DNA from: Corynebacterium ciconiae DSM 44920
GTDB lineage: Bacteria > Actinomycetota > Actinomycetes > Mycobacteriales > Mycobacteriaceae
NCBI RefSeq assembly: GCF_030440575.1
Contig: NZ_CP047189.1
Location: 1,798,001 to 1,862,000, forward strand
Reading direction: 5' to 3'
Length of the DNA stretch: 64,000 nt
The notes below the pieces were generated by a model. That model saw only the letters and a list, made by a program, of their open reading frames with translations. It searched no databases and was not told the origin of the DNA. Shown one piece after another: positions 28,853 through 38,412 of this stretch; position 1 is the stretch's first letter, and each line of letters begins with the position of its first letter. The position numbers and the translations under genes are program-made.

Positions 28853-28891
28853 CACCGCCCTGTCCCCTTGACTTTCGGGGACAGGGCGGTG
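28853..28891 (-). terminator. Strong hairpin terminator after the BCCT gene
   Basis: A perfect 15-bp stem (CACCGCCCTGTCCCC / GGGGACAGGGCGGTG) with a 9-nt loop, 24 bp beyond the BCCT stop. Confidence 0.85.
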
Positions 28892-28914
28892 AGCTATGTG
28901 ACGCTAAGACGCGT

Positions 28915-30795
28915 TTAGGTCATCTTGCGCGCTTTACGACGCACCTCGTTGCGACGCTCCTGCGCCTGCTTCCACTCGTTGTACACGCGGCGCTCGCGGG
29001 CCAGCTTCATAGCCCAGCGCTGCTGCTCCTTGTGATCCAGATAGAGCTTGTCATTACTCAGATCCTTGTACAAGGCAACCATGAGCAAAATGATCACCAC
29101 GAGGAAGGGCGAGGCGGCCACGATGGTCACGTTCTGCAGGTTCGACAGCGAGTCTTCGCCGTCACCAATCAGCAGCAGCGTCAAGCCGATGCCGGCGGTG
29201 AGGATACCCCATGCTGCGGAAACATAGCGGTTGGCCTCGATGGCGCCGTTCTGGCTCAGCGAGCCCATCACCGTGGAGGCGGAGTCCGCGGAGGTGATGA
29301 AGAAGGTGGCCAGCAGCACCATGGCTACGAAGCCGGCGATGAATCCGCCCGGCAGCTGGTGCAGCAGATCGAAGAGCTGACGCTGGCTATTGCCATCGCC
29401 CCAGATGGACTGGCCGCGCTGTTCGAAGGTGATGGCGGTGCCGCCGAAGATGGAGAACCACACTGCGGACACAGCGGTGGGAACGAGCATCACACCGAGG
29501 ATGAACTCACGCACGGTGCGGCCGCGGGAGATGCGCGCCAGGAACATGCCCACGAAGGGGCTCCAGGAAATCCACCATGCCCAGTAGAAGATGGTCCAAC
29601 CGGAGACCCACTCGGCGGCCTCGGGGTTGCCATTGTTGGCGGTACGAGCCGCCATCTCGAAGAACTGGGAGAAGTAGGATCCCACAGAGGTGGGCAGCAT
29701 GTTGAGCACGTTCACGGTGGGGCCCACCGCAAAGACGAAGATGGCGAGCACAGCTGCCATCACCATGTTGGCGTTGGAGATGTATTGGATGCCCTTACCC
29801 ACACCCGACATTGCGGAGATGATGAAGCAGAGGGTGAGGATCAGCACGATCATGATCACGGTGGAGTTCTGCGGATCTTCAATCACGCCCGAGGCATCCA
29901 GGCCGGATTTAATCTGCAGGGCACCGATACCCAGCGAGGCTGCGGTACCGAAGACGGTAGCGATCACCGCGAGAATATCGATGAGCTTGCCAATAATGCC
30001 ATTGGCGCCACGCTCGCCGATCAGCGGAATAAATGCCGAGGACAGCAGCTGCTTGCGGCCAAGGCGGAAGGTGGAATAAGCAATGGCCAAGCCGACGATC
30101 GCGTAGATCGCCCACGGGTGCAGCGTCCAGTGGAAGAGCGTGGAGGCAAAGGCCGAAGAAGCCTGGTGGTCTGGGTGTCCGGGCACACCATTGCGGTAGA
30201 AGGTCAACGGCTCGGAGGTACCGAAGAACATCAGGCCGATACCCATGCCGGCGGCGAACATCATCGCGATCCAGCTGGGGGTGGAAAACTCGGGCGCATC
30301 GCCATCAGCGCCGAGGTTAATATTGCCGAACTTGCTCATGGCCACATACAGAATGAAGGCCACAAATACCGTGCCGAAGAGCACGAAGGCCCAGCCCAGC
30401 TTGTCAATCACCTGGGCGAAGGCGTTGTCAGCAAACGTGGCGAAGCTATCGGGCAGGGCCAAACCCCACACCACAATAGCGATCACCACAGCCATCGAGG
30501 GGACAATGATGCCCCAGCTGAGCGGGGCATTCTTGTCCTCATAGGCGCCGTAGTCATCAAACTCGGCGGCGGCTTCGTCGTAGTTGTAATCGGCGTCGGA
30601 GTCGAGGAGAGAGGCGAACTCGTCCGCGGCGGTGGTGCCGCTGGAGGTCTCCGCGCTGCCCGAGGCGCTGGTGGCCTGATCGGACTGCGTGGCCGTGTTC
30701 GCCGACGCGTGCACCGCGTGGGTGTCAGCGCCGGATCCTCCGGTCTCATCCGCGGCAGAGCTGGCTGCCGCATCATTCTGGTCAGAAGTGCTCAT
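28915..30795 (-). CDS. BCCT-family osmolyte (betaine/ectoine/carnitine) transporter
   Basis: 626 aa. An acidic, Ser/Thr-rich cytoplasmic N-terminus (about 95 residues) leads into 12 membrane segments. The glycine stretch [12 protein letters not shown] (sodium-coupling region in BetP) and the [21 protein letters not shown] signature in TM8 identify the betaine-choline-carnitine family. The Arg/Lys-rich C-terminus ([17 protein letters not shown]) resembles the osmosensing tail of BetP. GMGIG indicates Na+ symport. Which of the corynebacterial carriers (BetP, EctP, LcoP) it matches is not decided. A GTAAC-type 11-bp repeat lies about 200 bp upstream. Confidence 0.9.
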   Translation of the reverse strand: MSTSDQNDAAASSAADETGGSGADTHAVHASANTATQSDQATSASGSAETSSGTTAADEFASLLDSDADYNYDEAAAEFDDYGAYEDKNAPLSWGIIVPSMAVVIAIVVWGLALPDSFATFADNAFAQVIDKLGWAFVLFGTVFVAFILYVAMSKFGNINLGADGDAPEFSTPSWIAMMFAAGMGIGLMFFGTSEPLTFYRNGVPGHPDHQASSAFASTLFHWTLHPWAIYAIVGLAIAYSTFRLGRKQLLSSAFIPLIGERGANGIIGKLIDILAVIATVFGTAASLGIGALQIKSGLDASGVIEDPQNSTVIMIVLILTLCFIISAMSGVGKGIQYISNANMVMAAVLAIFVFAVGPTVNVLNMLPTSVGSYFSQFFEMAARTANNGNPEAAEWVSGWTIFYWAWWISWSPFVGMFLARISRGRTVREFILGVMLVPTAVSAVWFSIFGGTAITFEQRGQSIWGDGNSQRQLFDLLHQLPGGFIAGFVAMVLLATFFITSADSASTVMGSLSQNGAIEANRYVSAAWGILTAGIGLTLLLIGDGEDSLSNLQNVTIVAASPFLVVIILLMVALYKDLSNDKLYLDHKEQQRWAMKLARERRVYNEWKQAQERRNEVRRKARKMT

Positions 30796-31134
30796 ACTTC
30801 TACCTTGGTGAAGATCGACCTAATTGCCAAAAGCACCCGGCGGCCAGATGGGGCGAAAACCGCAGCATAGGCGCTTCTTTAGCATGCTCAGAGACTGCTC
30901 AGCATGGGCTCAGCCACCGCACAGCAACGCCCATCCGCCCTGTTCAGCTCGGCGTTTCGCCCATCCTACCGGCCACCACCCCACACGAGAAGATCACAAA
31001 ACGGTAACAATTCGCTCTCGCTGGGGGCCTGCGGTGGGGATTGTTGTCTCGACCACATCACAAGCTGTGCTGCGGCCACTGCGGTCGTTTCCACATCCAC
31101 AGGCTGAGCTGGGCTACGCAGCAGCCCGAGGTAG
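30796..31134. other. Intergenic region upstream of the BCCT gene
   Basis: Contains no coding frame that looks real. The one clear pattern is the TNACA direct repeat at 30993-31009. The rsmI gene ends at its right edge on the same strand, so the region must hold the BCCT promoter. Confidence 0.4.
30993..31009. promoter_or_regulatory. ATCACA/GTAACA direct repeat with 11-bp period upstream of the BCCT gene
   Basis: ATCACA at 30993 and GTAACA at 31004, start-to-start 11 bp. Weaker than the rpf2 pair (4 of 6 bases repeated) but with the same spacing and orientation relative to the gene. BetP of C. glutamicum is a reported MtrA target. Confidence 0.35.
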
Positions 31135-32016
31135 CTAGCCGCGGCGGGCAATCACGGCGTCGTACAGCTCGTTTTTAGAGACCTTGTACTCCTTGGCCAG
31201 GTCCTTGGTCACCGTCTTTACCCGCTCGCCCGCTTCCACGCGTTCGAGGGCACGCTCCACGATATCCTCGAGGCTGCTCTCGGCTGTGCCATCTGCACCA
31301 GCGATCACCACCGAGATCTCCCCCTTCACGCCGCCAGCGGCCCACTCGGCGAGCTCGCCGAGACTGCCGCGCTTGATCTCTTCGAAGGTTTTGGTGAGCT
31401 CGCGACACACCGCGGCCTGCCGTGAGGAGCCGAGAATCTCGGCCGCCTCGGCGAGAGTGGCGGCAATGCGGTGCGGGGATTCGAAAAAGCACACGGCGCG
31501 CTCTTCGCTGCGCATCGATTCGAGCCAACTGCGGCGCGCCCCAGCTTTGCGCGGGGCGAAACCATCGAAGCAGAACCGCCCCACCGGCAGCCCCGACAGT
31601 GCCAAGGCGGTGGGAACAGCGGAGGGGCCAGGCAGACAGGTCACCGGCACCCCCGCCTCGTGGGCGGCCTGCACGAGCGGAAAGCCTGGATCGGACACGC
31701 TCGGCATGCCTGCATCGGTGACCACCAGCACCGAATAGGCGCGGGCGGCGGCGATGAGATCCTCCACCCTGGCGCTTTCATTGTGGTCGAAATTAGAGAT
31801 CACCTTGCCCCTGATCTCTACGCCGAGAGCTGCGGCCAGCGACCGCGTCCGGCGAGTATCTTCCGCTGCAATGATGTCCGCCTGCGCCAATGCCGCGAGC
31901 AGCCGCGGCGAGGCATCGTAGATATTGCCCAGCGGCGTGGCCGCGATAATCACCCCACGGGGCAGGGGTTCGCGGTAGGCCGGCGGAGTGGGAACGGACG
32001 CAGAGGAGATATCCAT
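31135..32016 (-). CDS. rsmI: 16S rRNA (cytidine1402-2'-O)-methyltransferase
   Basis: 293 aa SAM-dependent tetrapyrrole-methylase-fold enzyme. Motifs: IIAATPLGNIYDAS, AAEDTRRTRSL, SNFDHNES, TDAGMPSVSDPGF and FFESPHR, the complete RsmI set. It 2'-O-methylates C1402 of 16S rRNA. Start at MDISSASVP (32016); upstream codons belong to the shared promoter region with divergent pmt. RsmI next to pmt is the standard actinobacterial arrangement. Confidence 0.94.
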   Translation of the reverse strand: MDISSASVPTPPAYREPLPRGVIIAATPLGNIYDASPRLLAALAQADIIAAEDTRRTRSLAAALGVEIRGKVISNFDHNESARVEDLIAAARAYSVLVVTDAGMPSVSDPGFPLVQAAHEAGVPVTCLPGPSAVPTALALSGLPVGRFCFDGFAPRKAGARRSWLESMRSEERAVCFFESPHRIAATLAEAAEILGSSRQAAVCRELTKTFEEIKRGSLGELAEWAAGGVKGEISVVIAGADGTAESSLEDIVERALERVEAGERVKTVTKDLAKEYKVSKNELYDAVIARRG

Positions 32017-32168
32017 GGCCTCTAGCTTCTCACACGCCCGCGCGGCGCTGCTCGCCTCCACCCCAGCCTGCACACATACCTGCGAGCGCTACACCGCTCA
32101 GACGCTGCAGCCCACCTACAGGCCCACTGCTTTAGCAGTGTCCTGCTTTCCACTTAAACTATGTAGCC

Positions 32169-33839
32169 ATGAGTTCAGCCTCGGCGAGTGCGCATAGCGC
32201 CGTTAACCCGCCCTCCGATTCCCCTCCCCGCCCTGCCGCCCAGACCCAGCTGCTTAACCGCGAGCCTTTTTCTGGGTCGACAGCGGTGGGCGGGCGCCGC
32301 GCTAAGTCCGCGTCGCTAACCTCTGAACTCACCTGGAGCCGCAGCGATAGCCTGGCTTTCGCGATCATCGGCGTGCTGTCTGTACTCACCCGCTTCATCG
32401 GCTTGAGCACTCACACTGCTAGCGGCACCCCTGTGTTCGATGAGAAACACTATGTTCCCCAAGCCTACGACCAGCTGCGAAGCATCCACGGCCAGCTTGG
32501 GTTGCTTGCCGGCGGCGGCATCGAGTCCAACCCAGGCTATGGGCTGGTCGTGCACCCGCCTTTAGGTAAGCGGCTGACTGCCCTCAGCGAAGCCGTCTTC
32601 GGCTATTCCCCGCTGGGCTGGCGGGTGATGGCTGCTGTGTTCGGCAGTGTGCTCGTGCTCGTGATCATGGCACTGGCTCGCCGCATCTCTCGTTCCTTAA
32701 GGGTCGCTATCTTCGCCGGCATTCTCGCGCTTGTCGACGGCGTCCTGCTGGTCATCTCCCGCTTCGGCATGCTGGATATCTATCTGGTGTTCTTCGTGCT
32801 CTGCGCCTGCTATGCCTTCATTCGCGACCGCGAACAGGTTGCCCGGCTCGCCCGTATCCCCGGCCCGCCGCCGCTGCGCTTTGGCCTGCGTCCGTGGCTA
32901 ATCACCTGCGGCCTGTTCTTCGGCTTGGCGTTGTCGGTGAAATGGTCGGGGCTGTATTACATGGCCTTTTTTGGCGTGGTCACCGTGTGGTGGGACGCCT
33001 GGGTGCGCGCCGGCGCTGGGGATAAGAAAGCTGTGGTCCGGACACTGCTGCGCGATGCCCCAAAGGCCTTTGTGTATCTAGTGATCATTCCAGTGCTGTG
33101 CTACATCTTCAGCTGGCGCGGCTGGTTCGCGGCCGAGACGTCCTCCTTTAGGCATGCGGCAGAGGAAGGCAAGATCGAGGACGGCGCCTGGTATGCATCG
33201 CTGCCGGATACCCTGGCCAGCTGGGTGTATTACCACGACAAAATGCTGAGCTTCCACTCCTCACTCACCAACTCCAATGGCCACGAGCACCCGTGGGAGT
33301 CGAAGCCGCTGAGCTGGCTGGCAGCGCTTCGGCCAGTCTTGTTTTACTCCAATACTGATATCGCCTGCGGCGATTCCACCTGCCGCCGCATGATCTTCCT
33401 CTACGGCACCCCGATCATCTGGTGGCTCACCGTGCCTGTTTTGGTGTGGGCGATCGTGCAGTTTTTCCTGCGCGGGCGCGGCGCGTATCTGATGGTGCTC
33501 CTCGGCTTCGGCGCCGGCTACATCCCGTGGCTGCTCTCCTATGACCGGCAGATGTATTTCTTCTATGCCGCGCCGCTGATCCCCTTCATCATCATTGGGC
33601 TGGCATTGATCTTGAACCAGATGTGGGGACGAGGCCCAACGCTGCGTCGTCACGCCAGCGATGGCACGGGGTTTGCTGCCAAGCTACGCGTACACACCTG
33701 GCATATCGGCAGCGTGGCGGCGGTAGCGTACCTCTCGGCAGCAGTGGTGTGCTTTGCCGTCTACTCCCCCATCCTCTACGGGATGCTGATTAGTGACGAT
33801 TACTACTTCACCATCATGTGGCTGCGCAGCTGGCGTTAG
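32169..33839 (+). CDS. pmt: Dolichyl-phosphate-mannose-protein mannosyltransferase
   Basis: 556 aa membrane protein of the GT39 family with about eleven helices. The catalytic loop FDEKHYVPQAYDQL near residue 93 carries the essential Asp-Glu pair. It transfers mannose from polyprenyl-phosphate-mannose to Ser/Thr of secreted proteins during Sec export. A Ser/Pro-rich N-terminus of about 50 residues precedes TM1. Divergent from rsmI. Confidence 0.93.
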   Translation: MSSASASAHSAVNPPSDSPPRPAAQTQLLNREPFSGSTAVGGRRAKSASLTSELTWSRSDSLAFAIIGVLSVLTRFIGLSTHTASGTPVFDEKHYVPQAYDQLRSIHGQLGLLAGGGIESNPGYGLVVHPPLGKRLTALSEAVFGYSPLGWRVMAAVFGSVLVLVIMALARRISRSLRVAIFAGILALVDGVLLVISRFGMLDIYLVFFVLCACYAFIRDREQVARLARIPGPPPLRFGLRPWLITCGLFFGLALSVKWSGLYYMAFFGVVTVWWDAWVRAGAGDKKAVVRTLLRDAPKAFVYLVIIPVLCYIFSWRGWFAAETSSFRHAAEEGKIEDGAWYASLPDTLASWVYYHDKMLSFHSSLTNSNGHEHPWESKPLSWLAALRPVLFYSNTDIACGDSTCRRMIFLYGTPIIWWLTVPVLVWAIVQFFLRGRGAYLMVLLGFGAGYIPWLLSYDRQMYFFYAAPLIPFIIIGLALILNQMWGRGPTLRRHASDGTGFAAKLRVHTWHIGSVAAVAYLSAAVVCFAVYSPILYGMLISDDYYFTIMWLRSWR

Positions 33840-33855
33840 GCCTTCTCCGCCCGCC

Positions 33856-34569
33856 TCAGCGCAGCTCGGCGCTGGGTGAGGGTTGTGCCGATAGTTGGCG
33901 CCACGCCAGTTCGAATGCCACAAGGCCTCGATCGGCTAGCCAGTAGCACAGCAGCACCAGGGCGCTAAGGCCCACCAGCACCAGCCAGTACACGCTGTCG
34001 CGATCGAGTGTGCCGAGCACCATGTCGCGCGCCCCGAATCCGAGGCTGAACGTAAACAGCGCCCCGTAGACCGGCAGCAATCCCACCGCGATGCGAGAGC
34101 GCCACACAGCAAAGACCAACCCAAAGGCCAACGCGAGACGCACCGTGGCTCCCTCGACGAGCATGCGTGCCAGATAAGGATCGAGATCTTCGCCCTGCCA
34201 TGTCTGCTGCACGGTGGTGGAGGCGACGAAGAGCTGAATGGCCCAGAACAAAAACGCGATCGCACACACCACGAGCACCACGCGGCTCATCCCCACCCCG
34301 ATCGCGCGTCGCGATGCTTGTCGACGCCGCTGCGGCTCCACCCCAGCCAGAATCAGCTCCGAGAGATCCGGTGGGCTTGCCTCCGCTGAGCCGGCGGTAT
34401 CGGCGACGCAGAAGTTGAGGCTGCGTTTGAGCGCCGCCGCGTCATTGACAAAGGCTTGGCACTGCTCGCAGTGGGCCAGATGGGCGTCGAGCGCATCGTC
34501 GTTGATGCCGGTAGGTTCGCCGTCGAGGCGCGCGGACAACGCCGCCTGCACCTGCGCACAATCCATCAT
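33856..34569 (-). CDS. Zinc-finger (zf-HC2) anti-sigma-like membrane protein
   Basis: 237 aa. The N-terminal 50 residues contain an HLAHCEQC motif with an upstream Cys (MMDC), the zinc-binding anti-sigma fold of the HC2 type. Four or more hydrophobic segments follow (residues about 95-110, 140-160, 165-185, 195-215), more than in a classical single-span anti-sigma factor. No ECF sigma gene is adjacent, so a sigma partner would have to be elsewhere. Overlaps the doxX stop by 4 bp, indicating an operon. It converges with pmt. Confidence 0.75.
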   Translation of the reverse strand: MMDCAQVQAALSARLDGEPTGINDDALDAHLAHCEQCQAFVNDAAALKRSLNFCVADTAGSAEASPPDLSELILAGVEPQRRRQASRRAIGVGMSRVVLVVCAIAFLFWAIQLFVASTTVQQTWQGEDLDPYLARMLVEGATVRLALAFGLVFAVWRSRIAVGLLPVYGALFTFSLGFGARDMVLGTLDRDSVYWLVLVGLSALVLLCYWLADRGLVAFELAWRQLSAQPSPSAELR

Positions 34570-34970
34570 CGAGTAAGGGCTCCATCGATACTGACGCGCC
34601 CTGAGCCGAAGACGATCACCATAATCAGCGCGGCGATGAGCACCAGCACGTATTCGAAGCCGCCCGTGCCCACAAACACCCCCGAGTCAAGGTGCACGAA
34701 GTACAGGGCTCCAGCCATCACGAGTGTTAGCACAGCTGCGGCAATGGTGGTGAGGAATCCGACCACGAGCAGCCCGCCGCAGGCCAGCTCAGCCACCATG
34801 GTGATATAGGCGGAGAGCTTGGGCTGTGGCACATGCATCGCGCTGAACGCGCCGATGGTCTCATCCATGCCGTCGATCGCGATCTTCTGCCAACCGTGCG
34901 CGATAAAGACGAAGCCGAGCACGGCGCGCAGGAACAACAGCGCTGCGTCCCTCGTTGCTGGTTTGTCCAT
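34566..34970 (-). CDS. DoxX-family membrane protein
   Basis: 134 aa, four transmembrane helices, DoxX family: RAVLGFVFIAHGWQK, MVAELACGGLLVVGFLT and ALYFVHLDSG. Family members have been linked to redox and thiol stress responses in mycobacteria; exact role here unknown. The ATG at 34970 is preceded by AGGA. Upstream gene of a two-gene operon with the zinc-finger protein. Confidence 0.85.
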   Translation of the reverse strand: MDKPATRDAALLFLRAVLGFVFIAHGWQKIAIDGMDETIGAFSAMHVPQPKLSAYITMVAELACGGLLVVGFLTTIAAAVLTLVMAGALYFVHLDSGVFVGTGGFEYVLVLIAALIMVIVFGSGRVSIDGALTR

Positions 34971-35087
34971 GGTTCCTAAGATTAACACCCTTAAGTCTCA
35001 CCCTAAGCCGCGTAGTTCAACGAGGTTGGAGGGCCCCTTCGCGGCGGCGGATCACCTAGGCACTAAGGGCGAATCACTCATCCCACA

Positions 35088-35882
35088 TCATTCGCCCCAC
35101 ATCGCGAGGACAGCGCGCGCCGCTTGTGCCAGTTCGCTGCCATAGGACGGGCCGTGGGTGGCGGCGTGTACCGCCAGTGGATGCATCTGGTGGAGCGGGA
35201 TGAGCTCCTGCCAGTTCTCCTCCAGCGGGGCGATGCTGCGATAGCCGCGCACGATGTGGTCAAAGAATGGTGCCCCAAACAGCGCCAGCATCGCGATGTC
35301 TGTTAGGGCTGCCCCGCCGTGTGCGGCGGGATCGATAAACACAGGGCCTTCCTGAGCGAAGAGCAGGTTGCCTGCCCACAGATCGCCGTGGATGCGCGCG
35401 ACTGGCGGGTGATAGTCAGCCGATTCTATGCTTGCGCAGGCCGCTCGCACGTCATGATAATCCTGCTCGGAGAGGTTGCCGCGCTCTCGCGCCATCTCGG
35501 CGAAGGGCAGCACGCGCTGCGCCGGATAGAATTCTCTCCACGTCTCTCGCGGTATGCAGTCCTGCGGTTGGGTACCGATGAAATTCTGGCCCTCAAATCG
35601 TTTCCCGCTAGGTGCCGGTGGGGCGCCGTGGGCATCGGCGCCGCCGCGGTGCATGAATGCCATCTGGCGGCCGGCCTCATAAGCGGCCTCGGGCGTGGGG
35701 CGTACCTGCTCTACGCGGGCGGTGACAATCGCTTCCTCAGAGGCTTCGCACACCTCCACTACTGCGGCTGGTGCCGCCTCCCGCAACCAGCGCAGGCCGG
35801 CTGCCTCGGCGAGGGCTGCGCCTGGCTCGTTGGGGCGTTTGATAAATACATCGTCTCCATAGGCGTCCATGCCTTCCAGCAT
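35088..35882 (-). CDS. Fructosamine kinase family protein
   Basis: 264 aa from MLEGMDAYG (the Met four residues later, 35870, is also possible). The phosphotransferase fold is shown by RIHGDLWAGNLLF (catalytic HGDLWxxN) and VFIDPAAHGG (DFG-like Asp). The family phosphorylates sugars on glycated lysines so they detach; bacterial members act on ribulosamines and related compounds. Single gene between doxX and the coiled-coil gene. Confidence 0.85.
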   Translation of the reverse strand: MLEGMDAYGDDVFIKRPNEPGAALAEAAGLRWLREAAPAAVVEVCEASEEAIVTARVEQVRPTPEAAYEAGRQMAFMHRGGADAHGAPPAPSGKRFEGQNFIGTQPQDCIPRETWREFYPAQRVLPFAEMARERGNLSEQDYHDVRAACASIESADYHPPVARIHGDLWAGNLLFAQEGPVFIDPAAHGGAALTDIAMLALFGAPFFDHIVRGYRSIAPLEENWQELIPLHQMHPLAVHAATHGPSYGSELAQAARAVLAMWGE

Positions 35883-36006
35883 GCCAAAGCAGAGCCTTCC
35901 TCTCACCCACCACCGTGTGCTGCCTGCTCCCCGAGCGCTAGTCACAGCGCGTTCGCGCCTGCTTCAGCGCGGCGGTGCTGGTGGCGGCGCGGATGGCCCA
36001 CAAGCC

Positions 36007-36405
36007 CTAGTGCTGCGGGGGCTCCTCGGGATCATCGTGGCGCGGCTGGGAGACAGGATCGAGCACCGCGTCCTCGGCAGAAATGCGTGCCTCTGGAGTG
36101 TGCCCGGTGCTGTTTTCGCGATCTCGGCGCAACTCGGCGATGGAATCCTCAAGAAATTCGAGCACCGAACGCCACTGCACAGCGGTGCGCTGCATGTACT
36201 TGTCCAGCTCGTCGGTGACCGAGTGCTGCTCGGCCTCGCGCATCTCTTCTTCTGCTGCCTCAACTACCGCCCGCTCGGCCCGGGCGCGCGCCTTGCGGGC
36301 CCGCAACTCAGCCAGCTCCTTGCGCAGGCGAGCGACGTATTCCTCAGCCTCGGCGAGCTTTACTTCCAACTGAGCTTCCAGTTCAGTATCGCTTCGTTCA
36401 CTCAT
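36007..36405 (-). CDS. Charged coiled-coil protein, paralogue of the next gene upstream
   Basis: 132 aa. Residues 5-55 form a highly charged predicted coiled coil (Glu/Ala/Lys/Arg heptads), followed by TDELDKYMQRTAVQWRSVLEFLEDSIAELRRD and a disordered tail. The middle block matches DHLDDYIKQTHVHWHTIVEFLEDAIAELR of the gene at 36699, so the two are tandem paralogues. Start at 36405 with GAGGAA 9 nt upstream. A terminator between the two genes suggests a separate transcript. Function unknown. Confidence 0.75.
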   Translation of the reverse strand: MSERSDTELEAQLEVKLAEAEEYVARLRKELAELRARKARARAERAVVEAAEEEMREAEQHSVTDELDKYMQRTAVQWRSVLEFLEDSIAELRRDRENSTGHTPEARISAEDAVLDPVSQPRHDDPEEPPQH

Positions 36406-36656
36406 GAATCCGTCTTCCTCACAGTTAGGAGGTCGTTGTACCTCTGTGTGCACAGTCGTCGCCGATCGGGATCACCCCGCACAGCGATCGCTCGTGCTCA
36501 TTTGGGTGGCCTTCCTCGTGGGATAGCCACTGGGAAGTAGTGGGGTGCCACCAAGGGTACTCCCCTAGCGGCGTGGGTTCAGGCCACGTTAAAAACATAA
36601 GCCCTTACCGCCGATCTCGCAGGATGAAACTTGCAGCTCCCCACTCGAACAGCGAA

Positions 36657-36685
36657 ACCCCAAGCGCTCGTCCTTCGCTTGGGGT
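36657..36685 (-). terminator. Terminator after the coiled-coil gene at 36699
   Basis: A perfect 10-bp stem (ACCCCAAGCG / CGCTTGGGGT) with a 9-nt loop, 13 bp beyond the stop on the minus strand, followed by a short T-run. Confidence 0.8.
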
Positions 36686-36698
36686 CACGGTTGCGGCA

Positions 36699-37088
36699 TC
36701 AGGGCGATGTGGTGTCCTCGCGCGGGGTCTGCACGGACGGTGCTTTCTCCGCTGTGCTCTTAGGGCCTTCATCCTCGGAGCTTGTCGACGCCACCTGCTG
36801 CTCTGCTACCTCGTCCTGGTCCTCATCCTTGTGGCCGGGGCGCAGCTCTGCGATAGCGTCTTCCAAAAACTCGACGATGGTGTGCCAGTGCACGTGGGTC
36901 TGCTTGATGTAATCATCCAGATGATCCACCGCGTCATGCTGGAGATCTTGTTCCGCGACAGACTCGGGATCATCCGCCTTCTTGGACAGTGATGCGATGT
37001 CCGCCCGAATGCTGGCGGCGTACTTCTCGGCCTCGGCGAGCTTTGCCTTGAGCTTGGACTCGAGATCAGCGCCGCTATGGTCGGACAT
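36699..37088 (-). CDS. Coiled-coil protein downstream of the Na/Pi cotransporter
   Basis: 129 aa, charged. Residues 8-45 are a predicted coiled coil, residues 55-82 hold the shared LDDYIKQ...WHTIVEFLEDAIAELR block, and the C-terminal 45 residues are acidic and disordered. It starts 11 bp after the cotransporter stop, so it is the second gene of that operon and probably shares its phosphate control. A cytoplasmic accessory or sensor for the carrier is one possibility; nothing in the sequence proves this. Confidence 0.75.
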   Translation of the reverse strand: MSDHSGADLESKLKAKLAEAEKYAASIRADIASLSKKADDPESVAEQDLQHDAVDHLDDYIKQTHVHWHTIVEFLEDAIAELRPGHKDEDQDEVAEQQVASTSSEDEGPKSTAEKAPSVQTPREDTTSP

Positions 37089-37099
37089 GAATCAGCTCC

Positions 37100-38350
37100 C
37101 TAGAAGATGTTGGTAGCCAGGATCAGCAGAAGCGGGACCACAACGAAGACGCCGACGGTCCACAGCACAGCCCAAATCTTACGCTCTGCAGATACCTTTG
37201 CCAGCAGTTCTGCACCCTTAGGGGGCAGCGGCCGCAGGAAGGGAAGGCCGAAAATGATCAGGGTGGCAAAGACGTTGAACAGCAGGTGCACGAAGGCGGC
37301 CTGCATAGCCAGGGTGCCCTCGCCGCCGCTGAAGCCAAACGCAGCGATCAGTGCAGTGATGGTGGTACCAATGTTTGCGCCCACGGTGAAGGGGTAGATC
37401 TGACGCAGGGTGAAGGTACCGGAGCCAGCGAGCGGCACAGCCAAGGAGGTGGTGGTGGAAGAGGACTGCACCATGATCGTCATCAGCGCGCCGGAGAAGA
37501 TACCGGTGATCGGGCCGCGGCCGATAGCGTTGTGCAGCACGTCCTTTGCCTTACCCACCATGAGCACCTTGAGCAGCTTGCCGATGTTGTTGATCACCGC
37601 GAGGATGAGCACCACACCGAGCACGATCAGCAGACCACCGGTCCACACATCGCCCAGTCCCAGAGAACCAGCAGCACTCTTGAACAGATGAGCCAGCGGA
37701 GTGGTCACAGCCTTAACAAAGGATCCCAGGCCAGTGAACACGGTAGCCACAATGCCGCCGTCAGAGCCGTGAGTCTGCTCGGCCATCCAATGGGAGCTCT
37801 TCTCCAACACGCCGAACATCAGCTCCAGCGGGAGCAGGATGAGCACGGCCATCAGGTTGAAGAAGTCATGCACGGTGGCTGCGGCGAAGGCGCGTCGGAA
37901 AGCGTCCTTATCGCGAGCCATACCCAAGCTGACCAACGTGTTGGTCATGGTGGTGCCCAGGTTTGCGCCCATAAGCATCGGAATGGCAACAGCCATGGGC
38001 ATGCCGCCAGCCACCAGGCCAACCACGATCGAGGTGGTGGTGGAGGAGGATTGAGTTAGCGCCGTGGCCAGAAGACCAATCATCAGAGCCACGAGCGGGT
38101 TAGAAGCAAAAGAGAACAGGGCTTCGGCCTGGTCGCCGGTGGCGACCTTGAAACCGGAGCCGATCACCTGAACGGCGGTGATCAGCACGTAAATGCCAAT
38201 GACCACGCCGATCCAGTCGCGGATATTAGCTGCGGTCCCCTTCACCGGAATAAAGGAGAGGGGGCTGCGCGGAAGGGCGGCGTCACTCTGCGCCACCTGA
38301 GGCGCTTCCGTAGCGGTGAGTTCACGACTCTTGGTCTGCATGTAGTTCAC
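37100..38350 (-). CDS. Na/phosphate cotransporter (NptA/PNaS family)
   Basis: 416 aa, about ten membrane spans, with the inverted-repeat signature of the PNaS family: ALTQSSSTTTSIVVGLVAGG and TIMVQSSSTTTSLAVPLAG (the two QSSS motifs). Imports inorganic phosphate with sodium. The PhoU domain seen in some bacterial members is absent; the following coiled-coil gene may take its place. The GTG at 38350 is chosen for a GGAG four nt upstream, with an ATG three codons later possible. A triple 11-bp repeat lies upstream. Confidence 0.9.
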   Translation of the reverse strand: MNYMQTKSRELTATEAPQVAQSDAALPRSPLSFIPVKGTAANIRDWIGVVIGIYVLITAVQVIGSGFKVATGDQAEALFSFASNPLVALMIGLLATALTQSSSTTTSIVVGLVAGGMPMAVAIPMLMGANLGTTMTNTLVSLGMARDKDAFRRAFAAATVHDFFNLMAVLILLPLELMFGVLEKSSHWMAEQTHGSDGGIVATVFTGLGSFVKAVTTPLAHLFKSAAGSLGLGDVWTGGLLIVLGVVLILAVINNIGKLLKVLMVGKAKDVLHNAIGRGPITGIFSGALMTIMVQSSSTTTSLAVPLAGSGTFTLRQIYPFTVGANIGTTITALIAAFGFSGGEGTLAMQAAFVHLLFNVFATLIIFGLPFLRPLPPKGAELLAKVSAERKIWAVLWTVGVFVVVPLLLILATNIF

Positions 38351-38412
38351 ATATCTCCGTATAGAGATGGACGAGGATCAGCTAAGAGTAAAAACCACCG
38401 ACATAACGGCCT

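Noticed and set aside
29032..30870. A 612-codon plus-strand frame
   Set aside because: It is the antisense shadow of the BCCT transporter, which has clear family motifs; the His/Gly-rich translation is typical of a reverse frame in high-GC DNA.
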